Origin: a virus | Reading direction: 5' to 3' (one strand) | DNA: 37,694 nucleotides | IMG/VR virus record: IMGVR_UViG_3300025087_000204 | Coordinates: 1 to 37,694 of that record | Part shown: positions 21,931 to 29,315 of the stretch, piece by piece | Numbering within the stretch: the stretch's first letter is position 1 | Layout of the letters: every line of letters begins with the position of its first letter | The notes under the pieces: generated by a model | Databases searched by the model: none | Told to the model about the DNA's origin: nothing | Seen by the model: the letters and a program-made list of their open reading frames with translations, nothing else | Program-made: the position numbers and the translations under genes

Positions 21931-22917
21931 TTACCCCAGCGGAATATACGTTATCCTCTGCGTCTTGATTTCTTTCTCATATTTCGCCTTTATGTCCGGC
22001 GGGATCGCCTTCGTGTCCAGCCTCGTCTGCGTCCCGTTTTTGATCTCACATTTGAAAGACGTTCCCACCACAAAATCCTTGCCCACGCCTTTCGCCGTGT
22101 CGACCGTTGACTTTTCCAGTTCTTCGTATTCGTCAACAACTGGCTCAAGCTCGTTCATGCGCTTTAGTTTAGTCTCAAGCTCCGGCATATCCACGAACTC
22201 AAGGCCATTTTCGTTCAGAATGTCCGGCAAACACACGTTTTTATATTCACACGACTTACAAGTTTGGCAGTAAGCAATCCGCTGTGGCGGCTCTTTGTTT
22301 ATTACGGCCTTATTCGTGCGCTCGGCTCTTTTCAGCATATACTCTGCCAACTCATAGTCGAGATTTACGATAATCCATTTCCACTCCATCGTCATTTTGT
22401 TCATAATTACCATCACGCCAGATTCCTCATTCTGGTCATAGAGATAGCAGGTGATTTGTCCGGCATACGATCTGATGTAATCTCTTTTATGCTCCCGAAT
22501 ATCATCCCACGTATTTATTTTTTCGTAGTCGTATTGATTCATGCTCTTGAATTCATAAAGGACTGGTTTGATAGTTCCTTTCCCGATACGCCCGTCAATT
22601 TTACCGCTGATAAGAAATTCATTGCGGAGTTTTGCTGAGAGCGGCGTTTCCGCATGAATTACTCTGTAACCCTGGGCTTTTCTATCCATTACCCAATTAT
22701 CGTGCAAAATTTCTCCAAGTTCACCGATCCCTTTCCAGTCTCGCCGTTCTTGATGTTCCCAATCCACGCGATTATGATAAAGCCACCGCTCGCATGGATG
22801 GGCTAATTTTGAAGCCCAATTTGAAGTGACTGCCCAGGGTGGTTTTTGTTTGAATCCGCAGTCCTTTTCAAATTCTGCTATTAAGTCCTCAACCCGGATT
22901 TCGGTTATCGTTTCCAT
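21931..22917 (-). CDS. Cas4/RecB-like PD-(D/E)XK exonuclease with Cys cluster, 328 aa
   Basis: SD GGAGGAAAAC fixes the start at 22917. The nuclease core has ELGEILHDNWVMDRKAQG (His before the core), ISGKIDGRIG (catalytic Asp) and VLYEFKSMNQYD (E-x-K). A first Cys near residue 43 (HPCERWLY) and a C-terminal CQTCKSCEYKNVC group match the four-Cys iron-sulfur arrangement of Cas4/AddB-type nucleases. It probably resects DNA ends and lies four genes and about 0.4 kb from a putative annealing protein, like phage exonuclease/recombinase pairs. A long acidic C-terminal helix follows. Iron-sulfur binding is inferred. Confidence 0.75.
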   Translation of the reverse strand: METITEIRVEDLIAEFEKDCGFKQKPPWAVTSNWASKLAHPCERWLYHNRVDWEHQERRDWKGIGELGEILHDNWVMDRKAQGYRVIHAETPLSAKLRNEFLISGKIDGRIGKGTIKPVLYEFKSMNQYDYEKINTWDDIREHKRDYIRSYAGQITCYLYDQNEESGVMVIMNKMTMEWKWIIVNLDYELAEYMLKRAERTNKAVINKEPPQRIAYCQTCKSCEYKNVCLPDILNENGLEFVDMPELETKLKRMNELEPVVDEYEELEKSTVDTAKGVGKDFVVGTSFKCEIKNGTQTRLDTKAIPPDIKAKYEKEIKTQRITYIPLG

Positions 22918-23009
22918 TAGTTTTCCTCCTGACATTCGCAACGGCAATCTTCTTTCCCGTTCCGGCACATCTCATGGCTTCCGAGCCTACAGGCTATGCA
23001 GATAGGCAT
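22917..23009 (-). CDS. Tiny Cys-rich protein, 30 aa
   Basis: The ATG at 23009 follows the upstream TAA directly; the TAA overlaps the nuclease start (TAATG). Six Cys in 30 residues (MPICIACRLG, then MCRNGKEDCRCEC) suggest a tight zinc or disulfide knot. It may influence the adjacent nuclease, by position only. Confidence 0.6.
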   Translation of the reverse strand: MPICIACRLGSHEMCRNGKEDCRCECQEEN

Positions 23010-23288
23010 TTATTTTTTTTTACCCTCAATTAGTGTCATGGGCGAAATATTACCACCTATCACCCAGTTCAGGGTAAGTATAATTGGGAAGACCATAATT
23101 AGCTTAGCTATCGCATCATCTCCGTCCGGTGGTTTATAATTCTTTATAGTTTCAATCATGGCCTTAACTTCGTTTTCCGAACGCAATGCTTTGATTACAT
23201 GATTTCCACAGTTTGGGCAGAATTTTGTCTGAGCTTGGATATCCGAATTACATTCCTTGCACTTTAACTGATTTGTTGTAATTTCCAT
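23010..23288 (-). CDS. Zinc-ribbon membrane protein, 92 aa
   Basis: Residues about 10-30 form a zinc ribbon (CKECNSD...CPNCGNH, double CxxC). After a helical linker there is one membrane segment (IAKLIMVFPIILTLNWVIGG) and a basic tail. The start overlaps the upstream stop (TGATG). A ribbon plus single anchor is common in small bacterial and phage proteins of unknown role. Confidence 0.65.
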   Translation of the reverse strand: MEITTNQLKCKECNSDIQAQTKFCPNCGNHVIKALRSENEVKAMIETIKNYKPPDGDDAIAKLIMVFPIILTLNWVIGGNISPMTLIEGKKK

Positions 23289-24142
23289 CACGCCACCGCC
23301 TTGTCCGTCAAGCTGATCGCCGTGATCTCCTTATTGCCTTTTGGAGTGACCTTGTATGAGATGGTCGCTTGAAGTTTTTTATCCCAGGCGTCACAGGCCG
23401 TCTGATAGTCGGTTTTTGAAAAAGTCCCGACCTCAAGACCGGACTTAGTTTTGATCTTGAATAAAGTCCAGTCTTTTGTTTCTTTAGATAGCTTTGCGTC
23501 AACGATTTCATCGGTTACTGTCGTAATGTCCGCTGATTTTTCCTCCTTCGATTGGAAATTATACCCGCCGCTTACCGAGACTTTCACTCCGTATTTCTCA
23601 AGTTCCGAACGGCTCAAGTGCCTCAAACCCAAAAGAACCTTGACTCCTTCCTTAAAAATGCCACGCTTCGCCGCGATCTGAACGTCTTCCCGGCTCACTT
23701 CCGACAAGTCCTTATACTCCCCGGAATCCTTGCCGAAAAACTTCGTCCTGGACGAGGCGAGGGACATGACCCGGATGATTCGGCTTCGGAAAATAGCGTC
23801 CGCCTCATAAATGTAGCGGTACCCAGGACCGATGTCGTCCTGGAACGTCTCCATTTTCTCAGTCCAGTTAGCGAAACTTACGCCAACGTCCCTGCCGATC
23901 CGCTCGCATCCTGCGCCTATGATCTCAATCTTTTCGTTGGCGCCCTTCCCGAATGCGACAAAATCTCCCGGATGCGTGCTTTTCAAGATGTATGTGAAGA
24001 TTTTTTTGTTCGCGTCCACCAGCTTTTCAATGTTGTCCGCAAGCCAGAGCGTGTCCTGTAACGACTCATGTTTGACTTGCAACACTTCACCCGTCGTCAA
24101 TGCTTCGCTCGGTAACTCTTTCACTTCTATGTCGTTCGCCAT
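23288..24142 (-). CDS. Putative single-strand annealing/recombination protein, 284 aa
   Basis: SD AAGGAGAC fixes the start at 24142; the longer frame upstream is intergenic. Residues about 80-180 show CERIGRDVGVSFANW, GYRYIYEADAIFRSRIIRVM and the pattern AAKRGIFKEGVKVLLGLRHL, which resembles the core of ERF/RecT-type phage annealing proteins. The C-terminal part is beta-rich and ends TAISLTDKAVA. Its closeness to an end-resecting nuclease supports a recombinase pair. The family call is from pattern only and could be wrong. Confidence 0.45.
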   Translation of the reverse strand: MANDIEVKELPSEALTTGEVLQVKHESLQDTLWLADNIEKLVDANKKIFTYILKSTHPGDFVAFGKGANEKIEIIGAGCERIGRDVGVSFANWTEKMETFQDDIGPGYRYIYEADAIFRSRIIRVMSLASSRTKFFGKDSGEYKDLSEVSREDVQIAAKRGIFKEGVKVLLGLRHLSRSELEKYGVKVSVSGGYNFQSKEEKSADITTVTDEIVDAKLSKETKDWTLFKIKTKSGLEVGTFSKTDYQTACDAWDKKLQATISYKVTPKGNKEITAISLTDKAVA

Positions 24143-24307
24143 TTCAGTCTCCTTATGGGAGTTAGTTTTTTTGAGAAAATCTTGGTGGCCGGTGAAGTAT
24201 AAATCTAACCGTTGGAGCCGTAAGTTAGATATCCCATTCTCCGCTACGCAATCCAATTCAGCTCTCACTCACTAGATTGCTCTTTTCTTACCACCAATAA
24301 AATCTAT
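24143..24307 (-). promoter_or_regulatory. Intergenic region with possible promoter and inverted repeat
   Basis: A minus-strand TATACT (24201-24196) lies about 50 bases before the annealing-protein start; its -35 is poor. ATCTAAC (24203-24209) and GTTAGAT (24224-24230) form a 7-bp inverted repeat directly upstream of the -10. An internal promoter under control of a DNA-binding protein is possible. Confidence 0.35.
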
Positions 24308-24454
24308 TTACGCCTCGTTAAGACCTTTCAATCTGGTCTTTTTCTGTATCCGCTTCTTCTCCCTGGCGTCCAGCCACGCGCCGTAAAGGATCCCCATGCC
24401 GGATAACAGAATCACAACCCCGATAGCGTAAAGCACGATCTTAAAGTCGCCCAT
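24308..24454 (-). CDS. Single-pass membrane protein, 48 aa
   Basis: ATG at 24454 with SD AGAGG, overlapping the upstream stop (TGATG). N-terminal membrane helix (IVLYAIGVVILLSGMGILYG) followed by a Lys/Arg-rich cytoplasmic-type tail (REKKRIQKKTRLKG). Unknown function. Confidence 0.6.
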   Translation of the reverse strand: MGDFKIVLYAIGVVILLSGMGILYGAWLDAREKKRIQKKTRLKGLNEA

Positions 24455-24627
24455 CAGTAAACCTCTTTGTACTTCTCGTTTTGCGCTTGCATGGAATACA
24501 AAAGTTCCTCAATGTAATCCTCGCGTGTACAACCCGTGTTATCGTCCATCCATTCGGCAAACTTTTTGGGGTCCAGGTTCGCCATCGCTTCTTGGGCTTC
24601 TGATATCCAGTCAGACGGATTGTCCAT
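24454..24627 (-). CDS. Acidic small protein, 57 aa
   Basis: SD AAGGAGG precedes the ATG at 24627. The chain is acidic and helical (MDNPSDWISEAQEAMANL, then DYIEELLYSMQAQNEKY). No Cys pair. Tightly packed with its neighbours. Unknown function. Confidence 0.6.
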   Translation of the reverse strand: MDNPSDWISEAQEAMANLDPKKFAEWMDDNTGCTREDYIEELLYSMQAQNEKYKEVY

Positions 24628-24715
24628 TTTTTATTTTCCTCCTTACGATTTTAACTGTCCCCCCGTCTAACTTCCACGCAAGCCAGATGATGCCGATATA
24701 TCCGAGTAAAATCAT
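24611..24715 (-). CDS. Membrane peptide, 34 aa
   Basis: SD AAGGAGAAG precedes the ATG at 24715. Hydrophobic N-terminal half (MILLGYIGIIWLAWKL) and basic C-terminal half. It overlaps the next gene by 17 bases in another frame and the previous stop by four. Confidence 0.5.
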   Translation of the reverse strand: MILLGYIGIIWLAWKLDGGTVKIVRRKIKNGQSV

Positions 24716-24951
24716 CTCTTCTCCTTATTCTTGAGCCGATGGTATAGGTTTTGTAACTGCACCATTTTCTTGGCGTACATCTCGTACCCCTTCATCCGCT
24801 TTGCCCGGTAGTCCAGGTAGTGTTTCTGGTTGTCTACTAACTGGCTGATTCTCTTGACCAGGACTCCATTGCGCCGCATCAGCTTCCAGATTGTGTGTTG
24901 CAAATTCCCGACCTTCTGGTCAACGTATGCCTGGGTTGCCATCGGGGTCAT
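24712..24951 (-). CDS. Basic helical protein, 79 aa
   Basis: I place the start at the ATG at 24951, in ATGA overlap with the stop of the 266-aa gene. It is one long basic helix (QHTIWKLMRRNGVLVKRISQ, then YEMYAKKMVQLQNLYHRL) and could form a coiled coil. No known family. Confidence 0.6.
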   Translation of the reverse strand: MTPMATQAYVDQKVGNLQHTIWKLMRRNGVLVKRISQLVDNQKHYLDYRAKRMKGYEMYAKKMVQLQNLYHRLKNKEKR

Positions 24952-25748
24952 GGCTTTATTTCCTTCCCGAACTTGTCGCACTCATACAAAACTTTCCCTT
25001 CCCTGAACGCGATCTTGTGTGGATATACTGGATTAGGCCACGCATAAAGATCGTCCTTTTTTATCTCAATTGCGATGTATTTGTCTCCGTTATTGTTTCT
25101 GAACTCGTCGCAAAAATATGGACGTGAACACGCATGAAACTTGCCTTCTCCACATTCGGAGTTTTTAGGGTTCCAATTTTTGTGCGTTACTATTGAGCCG
25201 ACACCCCATAATGTCTCATTGTCCGTTCCCTCTTGAGTTTTGAAATCTTTGGAAACCTTTTTATAAAGGATGATTTTTTCGGATTGGTCTATGGCGTTTT
25301 CTTCCAGCCAACCGTCGAGTCCTTCTAAACTCTCAACAAAAATTACGTTCGCCCGATCAGATTTTTTCTCAACCTTGGCTTTCTTCGAGAAAACCCAACA
25401 TACGGAATACATGAATAAAATCACGGAGGCAAAATCGGATTGTAAATGAACGCCCACATTTTCCCGCGCTACAACGCTGGAATTTTCCCACGCTTCAACG
25501 CTGGAATTTTCCCGCGCTACAACGCGGGAATTTCCCCACGCTACAACGCGGGAGTTTTCCCGCGCTTCAACGCTGGAATTTCCCCGCGCTACAACGCTGG
25601 AATTTCCCCACGCTTCAACGCTGGAATTTTCCCGCGCTTTATAAACAGTTATCCTTTGGCTTGCCCGGATTTCAATAAATGTAAACTCGTTGAATTTCTC
25701 TGGAAGATCGTCAATTTCCACCTGGGTTTTTACGATTATTGTTTTCAT
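24948..25748 (-). CDS. Repeat (beta-solenoid-like) protein, 266 aa
   Basis: After an N-terminal strand region (MKTIIVKTQVEIDDLPEKF), residues about 40-97 consist of seven 8-residue repeats of the form (E/G)NSSV(E/V)A(W/R), e.g. ENSSVEAWGNSSVVAR. Such short periodic repeats usually build a small beta-solenoid. The C-terminal 110 residues hold a mixed domain with WLEENAIDQSEKIILYKKV, then CGEGKFHACSRPYFCDEF (Cys/His-rich, possible metal site) and end as EGKVLYECDKFGKEIKP. Similar repeat-plus-domain proteins occur in phages with no known role. Confidence 0.65.
   Translation of the reverse strand: MKTIIVKTQVEIDDLPEKFNEFTFIEIRASQRITVYKARENSSVEAWGNSSVVARGNSSVEARENSRVVAWGNSRVVARENSSVEAWENSSVVARENVGVHLQSDFASVILFMYSVCWVFSKKAKVEKKSDRANVIFVESLEGLDGWLEENAIDQSEKIILYKKVSKDFKTQEGTDNETLWGVGSIVTHKNWNPKNSECGEGKFHACSRPYFCDEFRNNNGDKYIAIEIKKDDLYAWPNPVYPHKIAFREGKVLYECDKFGKEIKP
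25459..25639. repeat. 24-nt tandem repeat array, about 7 copies
   Basis: The element AACGCTGG or AACGCGGG recurs every 24 bases at about 25472, 25496, 25520, 25544, 25568, 25592 and 25616. The period is eight codons of the minus-strand 266-aa gene. Units differ by a few substitutions, so the array is coding and diverged; there are no unique spacers. Confidence 0.9.
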
Positions 25749-25751
25749 GGC

Positions 25752-25925
25752 TCAAACCTCGCGGGTGACGCCGAGTTCTTTCTTCTTTCTTTCCGAAGAT
25801 GCGATCATCCGGCATATAGGAGAATCGTATTTAGCTGTGTCTGTACAGGACATAAAGTATTTACCGCAAATAACGCATTTGCGCTTGTAGTCTCGTGGCA
25901 ATTTGAATCCTAGTGGTCTACTCAT
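25752..25925 (-). CDS. Zinc-finger-like protein, 57 aa
   Basis: The ATG at 25925 lies about 40 bases downstream of the promoter at 25966-25994. CVICGKYF (CxxC), then CTDTAKYDSPICRM gives a third and fourth Cys, a plausible zinc site in a basic chain. The stop is three bases from the next start. Unknown function. Confidence 0.6.
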   Translation of the reverse strand: MSRPLGFKLPRDYKRKCVICGKYFMSCTDTAKYDSPICRMIASSERKKKELGVTREV

Positions 25926-25965
25926 CGGGGGTTTGGTCTCCTCGCTGTCTATAACGATATATCAC

Positions 25966-25994
25966 AGTATAGCATGATATCTCAAACATTGCAA
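25966..25994 (-). promoter_or_regulatory. Leftward promoter inside the replication operon
   Basis: Minus strand: -35 TTGCAA (25994-25989), 17-base spacer, extended -10 TGCTATACT (-10 at 25971-25966). The palindrome ATATCA-N10-TGATAT (25959-25980) covers the -10, so it is probably regulated. It would boost the genes from 25925 leftward. Confidence 0.75.
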
Positions 25995-26140
25995 GTCTTT
26001 TTTTTATTTATTTTTTCATACATCAGCACGTCCCTGCATCCTGGACACCGGGCCACGATCCGGCGGATCGGCTTTGCCCGCGATACGGTTACGGGCAGGA
26101 AACATCGGTTGCAAAAAAGATGGACGGCTTCGTAGGTCAT
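25982..26140 (-). CDS. Zinc-ribbon protein, 52 aa
   Basis: ATG at 26140 overlaps the HNH stop (ATGA). CNRCFLPV and CPGCRDVL are a classic pair of CxxC knuckles about 24 residues apart in a basic chain. It extends into the promoter region at its 3' end. Probably nucleic-acid binding. Confidence 0.6.
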   Translation of the reverse strand: MTYEAVHLFCNRCFLPVTVSRAKPIRRIVARCPGCRDVLMYEKINKKKTCNV

Positions 26141-26475
26141 AGAGTTAATTCTGTTTGTTTTGATTTTTTTTGCCTTGTCCGCCGCGCATGGATCTGATGC
26201 ATGAACCTATCATAGCGAAGGTGGCAACGGTTACAAAACAGCATCAAGTGATTTTCGTTGTCGCATTGCGTATGGTGGCAGAGATGGGCCAGAGTCAAAA
26301 CCACGGTGCCTCGCGCCCATTTTGCCGGTTGAAGGTGCCTTTCCTCGCAACGTCTCTGCTTTGTCCGGCTATGAAGCCCGCAATGACCGAGACATTGGCA
26401 TCTGCCACCAGATAGTTCAAACTTTTTTAATCTGATTTGCTCCCAGTTCGATGGATAGTCCTTTTTCTTAAACAT
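26137..26475 (-). CDS. HNH nuclease, 112 aa
   Basis: I use the ATG at 26475 with SD AAAGG; a TTG six codons earlier is possible. The first part has RCQCLGHCGLHS and RRCEERH zinc ligands. The HNH core reads LAHLCHHTQCDNENHLMLFC, then NRCHLRYD: H...N-x-x-H...C-x-x-CH-x-x-x-D. Such small HNH proteins near replication genes nick or cut DNA, possibly at the candidate origin just upstream, or act as homing enzymes. It runs with, not against, the operon. Confidence 0.8.
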   Translation of the reverse strand: MFKKKDYPSNWEQIRLKKFELSGGRCQCLGHCGLHSRTKQRRCEERHLQPAKWARGTVVLTLAHLCHHTQCDNENHLMLFCNRCHLRYDRFMHQIHARRTRQKKSKQTELTL

Positions 26476-26509
26476 TTTCAACCTTTTTGGCAAGTTTGTT
26501 GCGACTCTA

Positions 26510-26542
26510 AGACTATAGTAGTTACTTAGTACTATATAGTCT
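26510..26542. repeat. Imperfect AT-rich palindrome
   Basis: AGACTATAGTA (26510-26520) and TACTATATAGTCT (26530-26542) are inverted copies with a TA insertion. It lies in an AT-rich stretch (26500-26570) next to GC-rich repeats and may be a protein-binding or melting element of an origin. Confidence 0.55.
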
Positions 26543-26573
26543 GTTTTATGATGTTAATAACTTTTTTCTAGCG

Positions 26574-26721
26574 TGCCCCTATGCCCCGTATGTACCCCGT
26601 ACTGTTTTGTTGGGGGCACTCGACAGTAATGTGTCCCGTGTGCCCCGTCACGCGCTTAGAATTTCGCTTGCAGTTTTTTAGAGAAAATAAAATCATACTT
26701 TTACAGGGCACATGGGGCACA
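26574..26721. other. GC-rich repeat cluster, candidate replication origin
   Basis: Copies of TGCCCCGTA-like 9-mers occur at 26574 (partial), 26582, 26593, 26632 and 26641; inverted copies (GGGGGCA, AGGGCACA, TGGGGCACA) are at 26612, 26705 and 26713. The cluster sits between the primase-helicase gene and an HNH gene, beside an AT-rich palindrome. This is the usual layout of an iteron-type origin. A 59-aa frame crosses it (see rejected). Confidence 0.5.
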
Positions 26722-26749
26722 AATGCATTATATTCGTTATTTTCCATGT

Positions 26750-28705
26750 CTACCAATCCACAACATCGGCTAGGTCAGGCTGGCTTGCCTGTGGATAACT
26801 TTTCCTTGGCCCCCAAATTTTGGCAGGGTTGCTGTCCTTGGAAAGACGTTTTCTAACCTTTTCCCAGCCCAAAAGCCTCAAAATTACACCAGCCCGTTTC
26901 TGGCAGGCCATGTCCATTCGCTCTTTTGGCATTGATATTGCTTGCGCCAAAATGTCAGTTACCGTGACTTCGCTCTTTCCTATAAGGTATTCCCTGATGA
27001 TATCCTCCCAGGGGTCCCCTATGCGGCGGATTTCCTGTTCAACTGCTGTTTGGTCTGTGGTGTCCCACCACCGCGCCCCGTCCCGGTACTTGGCCACCGC
27101 TTCCGCATATAACTGGTCACGGTATTTCTCAATGTACTTTTCGTCCAACTGGCCACACCGGATAGGCCAAAACCGGCGCCCTCCGGTATCATCTTTGAGG
27201 TACTCATGCTCATTCGTAGTCCCGATAAAAATGCACATTCTTGGAGTATCCTGTGGCTTGGCCGCATAAGGAAGGCGGTAATAGTCGGATGGGTCTGATA
27301 CCACCTGCTTGATCTTGCTGATTTCCGCCCGTTTGAAGGAATCGAGCTCCGCAATTTCAACCAGGAGCTTGCCGGGTAGCAGCATCTTAAAATCTTTCGT
27401 CATAACGGATTCGCTGGCTGAACAGTACCACTTCCCGGCCAATATGCGGATGGCTCGGCTTTTGCCTATGCCCTGGATGCCCTCCAAAACCACCATGTTG
27501 TCAACTTGGCATCCCGGCTCAAATATCCTCGCCACCGTGGAAACCCAAAAATTGAATGACACGGTGGAAACGTAATTGTTGTCGTCTGCCCCGAAAGCGT
27601 CGCTGAAAAACCTGCCGATCCGCTCCGTCCCATCCCATTCCAGCCCATCAACCCACGTCTTTGGCTCGTTCCTAGTTTCCTCTGACGCATATAGGATAAC
27701 GGCTTTCGATACGATCTGATGCCCTATCCTCTTGATACCAAGTTTGGATTGCATCATCATCGTCAGAAAAAGATCGTCGTTGTCCGTCCATTCTCTCGGA
27801 ACCTTGCAATCCATGTCGGTAAAAATCTTCCTGTGGAACTCCTCAACCCAAATATGGCCGGACAACTGCGGATGAGACTTTATGATTTTATATGCCAATT
27901 CCAGGTTAGGGTAATTAGAGCCGCCGTTGAAAATCGCGGCCTTGCACATCTGCCAGCCGTCGTCTTTGGCTTCCGGGGATTCGATGGTAGATAGGTTCTT
28001 GATTACGACCCGCAAGTGGTCAGGAGTGCCGCCGCGCAAAAACCAGTCCACCGCGTCCCCGCCCTTGATCGGCTCGGATATGCAGAAATGTTTGACGCTG
28101 GCCGCCACGCCTTTAATCCCGTTCGTTACGTCCCTGTCAAAGTCCAGCCCGGGCTCATCGTTGTCGCGCCAGATGACAATGTGCTTTCCTTTAAAGTAGT
28201 CCGCCATTTCAGGCGCCCAGCTTGTCGCCCCACCCGTGGTGACGGCGACGAACCCGCATGAAGCCATGTAGTCGGCGCACTTCTCACCTTCGACAATAAA
28301 TATAGGCTCGTCAATATCGGCTTTAAGAAGATCGGGAAGGCGGTAGGGTATACGCTTCACCCCTGATAGGTTGTGCGCCCAACCGCCGTTCCCGTTCTTG
28401 TGAGATTGTCCCCATGAGCCGTCGTCATATAAGGTTTTTCTGTAAACCAGGTTCCCGTCCGCGTCAACATAGTCGAAGTTTTTAACGGACAGCTTTTTTT
28501 GGTCTGTGGGCAGACCTTTCAGTTCCTTGAACTTGCGGAGTCCGCCTTTCCCGCAATTGGCAAAGCACTTCCAGGAGCCTGTTTCCAGGTGGACGGAAAA
28601 TGATTTTAGCTTGTCATCGTGGAAGGGGCACTTGCCTTGGGCCCAGCCGGACGTGTTCGGATGCCCCAAATTCTGAACATGGGATTGAAAGAAGTCCGTG
28701 AACAT
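26750..28705 (-). CDS. Primase-helicase: zinc finger, Toprim, VirE/superfamily 3-like ATPase, 651 aa
   Basis: Residues about 20-55 have the CHC2-type zinc finger (GKCPFHDDK...WKCFANCGKGG). Residues about 130-185 are Toprim-like (PIFIVEGEKCADYMASCGF, with VIWRDNDEPG as the DxD part). The C-terminal half is a VirE/D5-type ATPase: Walker A EGIQGIGKSRAIR, Walker B region LLVEIAELDSF and sensor IFIGTTNEHEYLKDDTGGRR. It should make primers and unwind the phage DNA, with replication left to host polymerase. It lies next to the candidate origin and follows the 77-aa gene closely. No SD is evident, suggesting coupling to the upstream gene. Confidence 0.85.
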   Translation of the reverse strand: MFTDFFQSHVQNLGHPNTSGWAQGKCPFHDDKLKSFSVHLETGSWKCFANCGKGGLRKFKELKGLPTDQKKLSVKNFDYVDADGNLVYRKTLYDDGSWGQSHKNGNGGWAHNLSGVKRIPYRLPDLLKADIDEPIFIVEGEKCADYMASCGFVAVTTGGATSWAPEMADYFKGKHIVIWRDNDEPGLDFDRDVTNGIKGVAASVKHFCISEPIKGGDAVDWFLRGGTPDHLRVVIKNLSTIESPEAKDDGWQMCKAAIFNGGSNYPNLELAYKIIKSHPQLSGHIWVEEFHRKIFTDMDCKVPREWTDNDDLFLTMMMQSKLGIKRIGHQIVSKAVILYASEETRNEPKTWVDGLEWDGTERIGRFFSDAFGADDNNYVSTVSFNFWVSTVARIFEPGCQVDNMVVLEGIQGIGKSRAIRILAGKWYCSASESVMTKDFKMLLPGKLLVEIAELDSFKRAEISKIKQVVSDPSDYYRLPYAAKPQDTPRMCIFIGTTNEHEYLKDDTGGRRFWPIRCGQLDEKYIEKYRDQLYAEAVAKYRDGARWWDTTDQTAVEQEIRRIGDPWEDIIREYLIGKSEVTVTDILAQAISMPKERMDMACQKRAGVILRLLGWEKVRKRLSKDSNPAKIWGPRKSYPQASQPDLADVVDW

Positions 28706-28707
28706 GG

Positions 28708-28941
28708 TTATTGTAAGTGATTATTTTCTAATTCTTCAAAGAAAACTTTTTTTATTTTCTCTGCTATCTGTGGGGCTCGTTCAAAATCTGCGATGCTAAT
28801 TCCTATACCCTTATCTTTTATATGCCATATCAAAGCTAAGGGTTCAATCTCACCATTATCTTGAATAAACACTTCGCGCAATTTGCCATCAACCAATATA
28901 TCAATACAGGCCTGTTTGAAACTGGAATTTATTTTAATCAT
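28708..28941 (-). CDS. Small protein before primase-helicase, 77 aa
   Basis: The ATG at 28941 overlaps the upstream stop (ATGA) and the stop is two bases from the primase-helicase start. Beta-type first half (ACIDILVDGKLREVFIQDNG) and a helical second half (ERAPQIAEKIKKVFFEEL). Possibly a replication accessory protein, by position. Confidence 0.65.
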   Translation of the reverse strand: MIKINSSFKQACIDILVDGKLREVFIQDNGEIEPLALIWHIKDKGIGISIADFERAPQIAEKIKKVFFEELENNHLQ

Positions 28942-29171
28942 CTGGAAAGTTCTTTTAAGAGTTTGTCTATTTTTTCTTTTTTATCCGGCGGGAATCCGTC
29001 CTGGGCGGTCAAGTCCATGATGTGATGGACGACCAAGCTTTCTGGGATTTGATCATCAGTGACGTAGCTTTCAAGGAGAGATATGGCCATGTCCGGCAGA
29101 GCCTGGGCATGATCGTTTTTTAGTTTCAGTTCGGCCAGCAGGTTTTCTACGATTTCTTTCAGGTGAGTCAA
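28938..29171 (-). CDS. First gene of replication operon, 77 aa, TTG start
   Basis: The SD GAGGAGG lies seven bases before TTG at 29171, so I prefer this over the GTG 11 codons upstream, which lacks an SD. The protein is all-helical and acidic (HLKEIVENLLAELKLKN, then KKEKIDKLLKELSR). It lies about 100 bases downstream of the promoter at 29271-29299. A regulator or replication partner is possible. Confidence 0.6.
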   Translation of the reverse strand: MTHLKEIVENLLAELKLKNDHAQALPDMAISLLESYVTDDQIPESLVVHHIMDLTAQDGFPPDKKEKIDKLLKELSR

Positions 29172-29270
29172 ATTGCCCTCCTCGGAGGAAGAAGTGTAGG
29201 CCACGACCGCTCGTCGGAGGGGTTAAATCATTTAAGGGAAAAAGACAAGATACGATCATGGCCTACATGA

Positions 29271-29315
29271 CTTTTACCAAAACGTCACATTTTTGTCAAG
29301 TTATTTTGACAAAAA
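29271..29315 (-). promoter_or_regulatory. Replication-operon promoter with inverted repeat
   Basis: Minus strand: -35 TTGACA (29299-29294), 17-base spacer, weak -10 TAAAAG (29276-29271). The repeat TTTTTGTCAA-N6-TTGACAAAAA (29290-29315) covers the -35, so a repressor site is likely. A late-operon terminator function for the same AT-rich stem is a weaker alternative. Confidence 0.55.

Noticed and set aside
24321-24344. AAGACC/GGTCTT hairpin followed by Ts on the plus strand
   Set aside because: No plus-strand gene exists to terminate and it is inside a minus-strand coding gene.
25459-25639. CRISPR-like array
   Set aside because: Repeats are contiguous 24-mers without spacers, in frame with a protein; no Cas genes besides a Cas4-like nuclease, which is common in phages.
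26568-26747. 59-aa ORF across the GC-rich repeats
   Set aside because: No SD and most of its content comes from the repeated GC-rich motifs. I treat the region as repeats and a candidate origin, though translation is not excluded.
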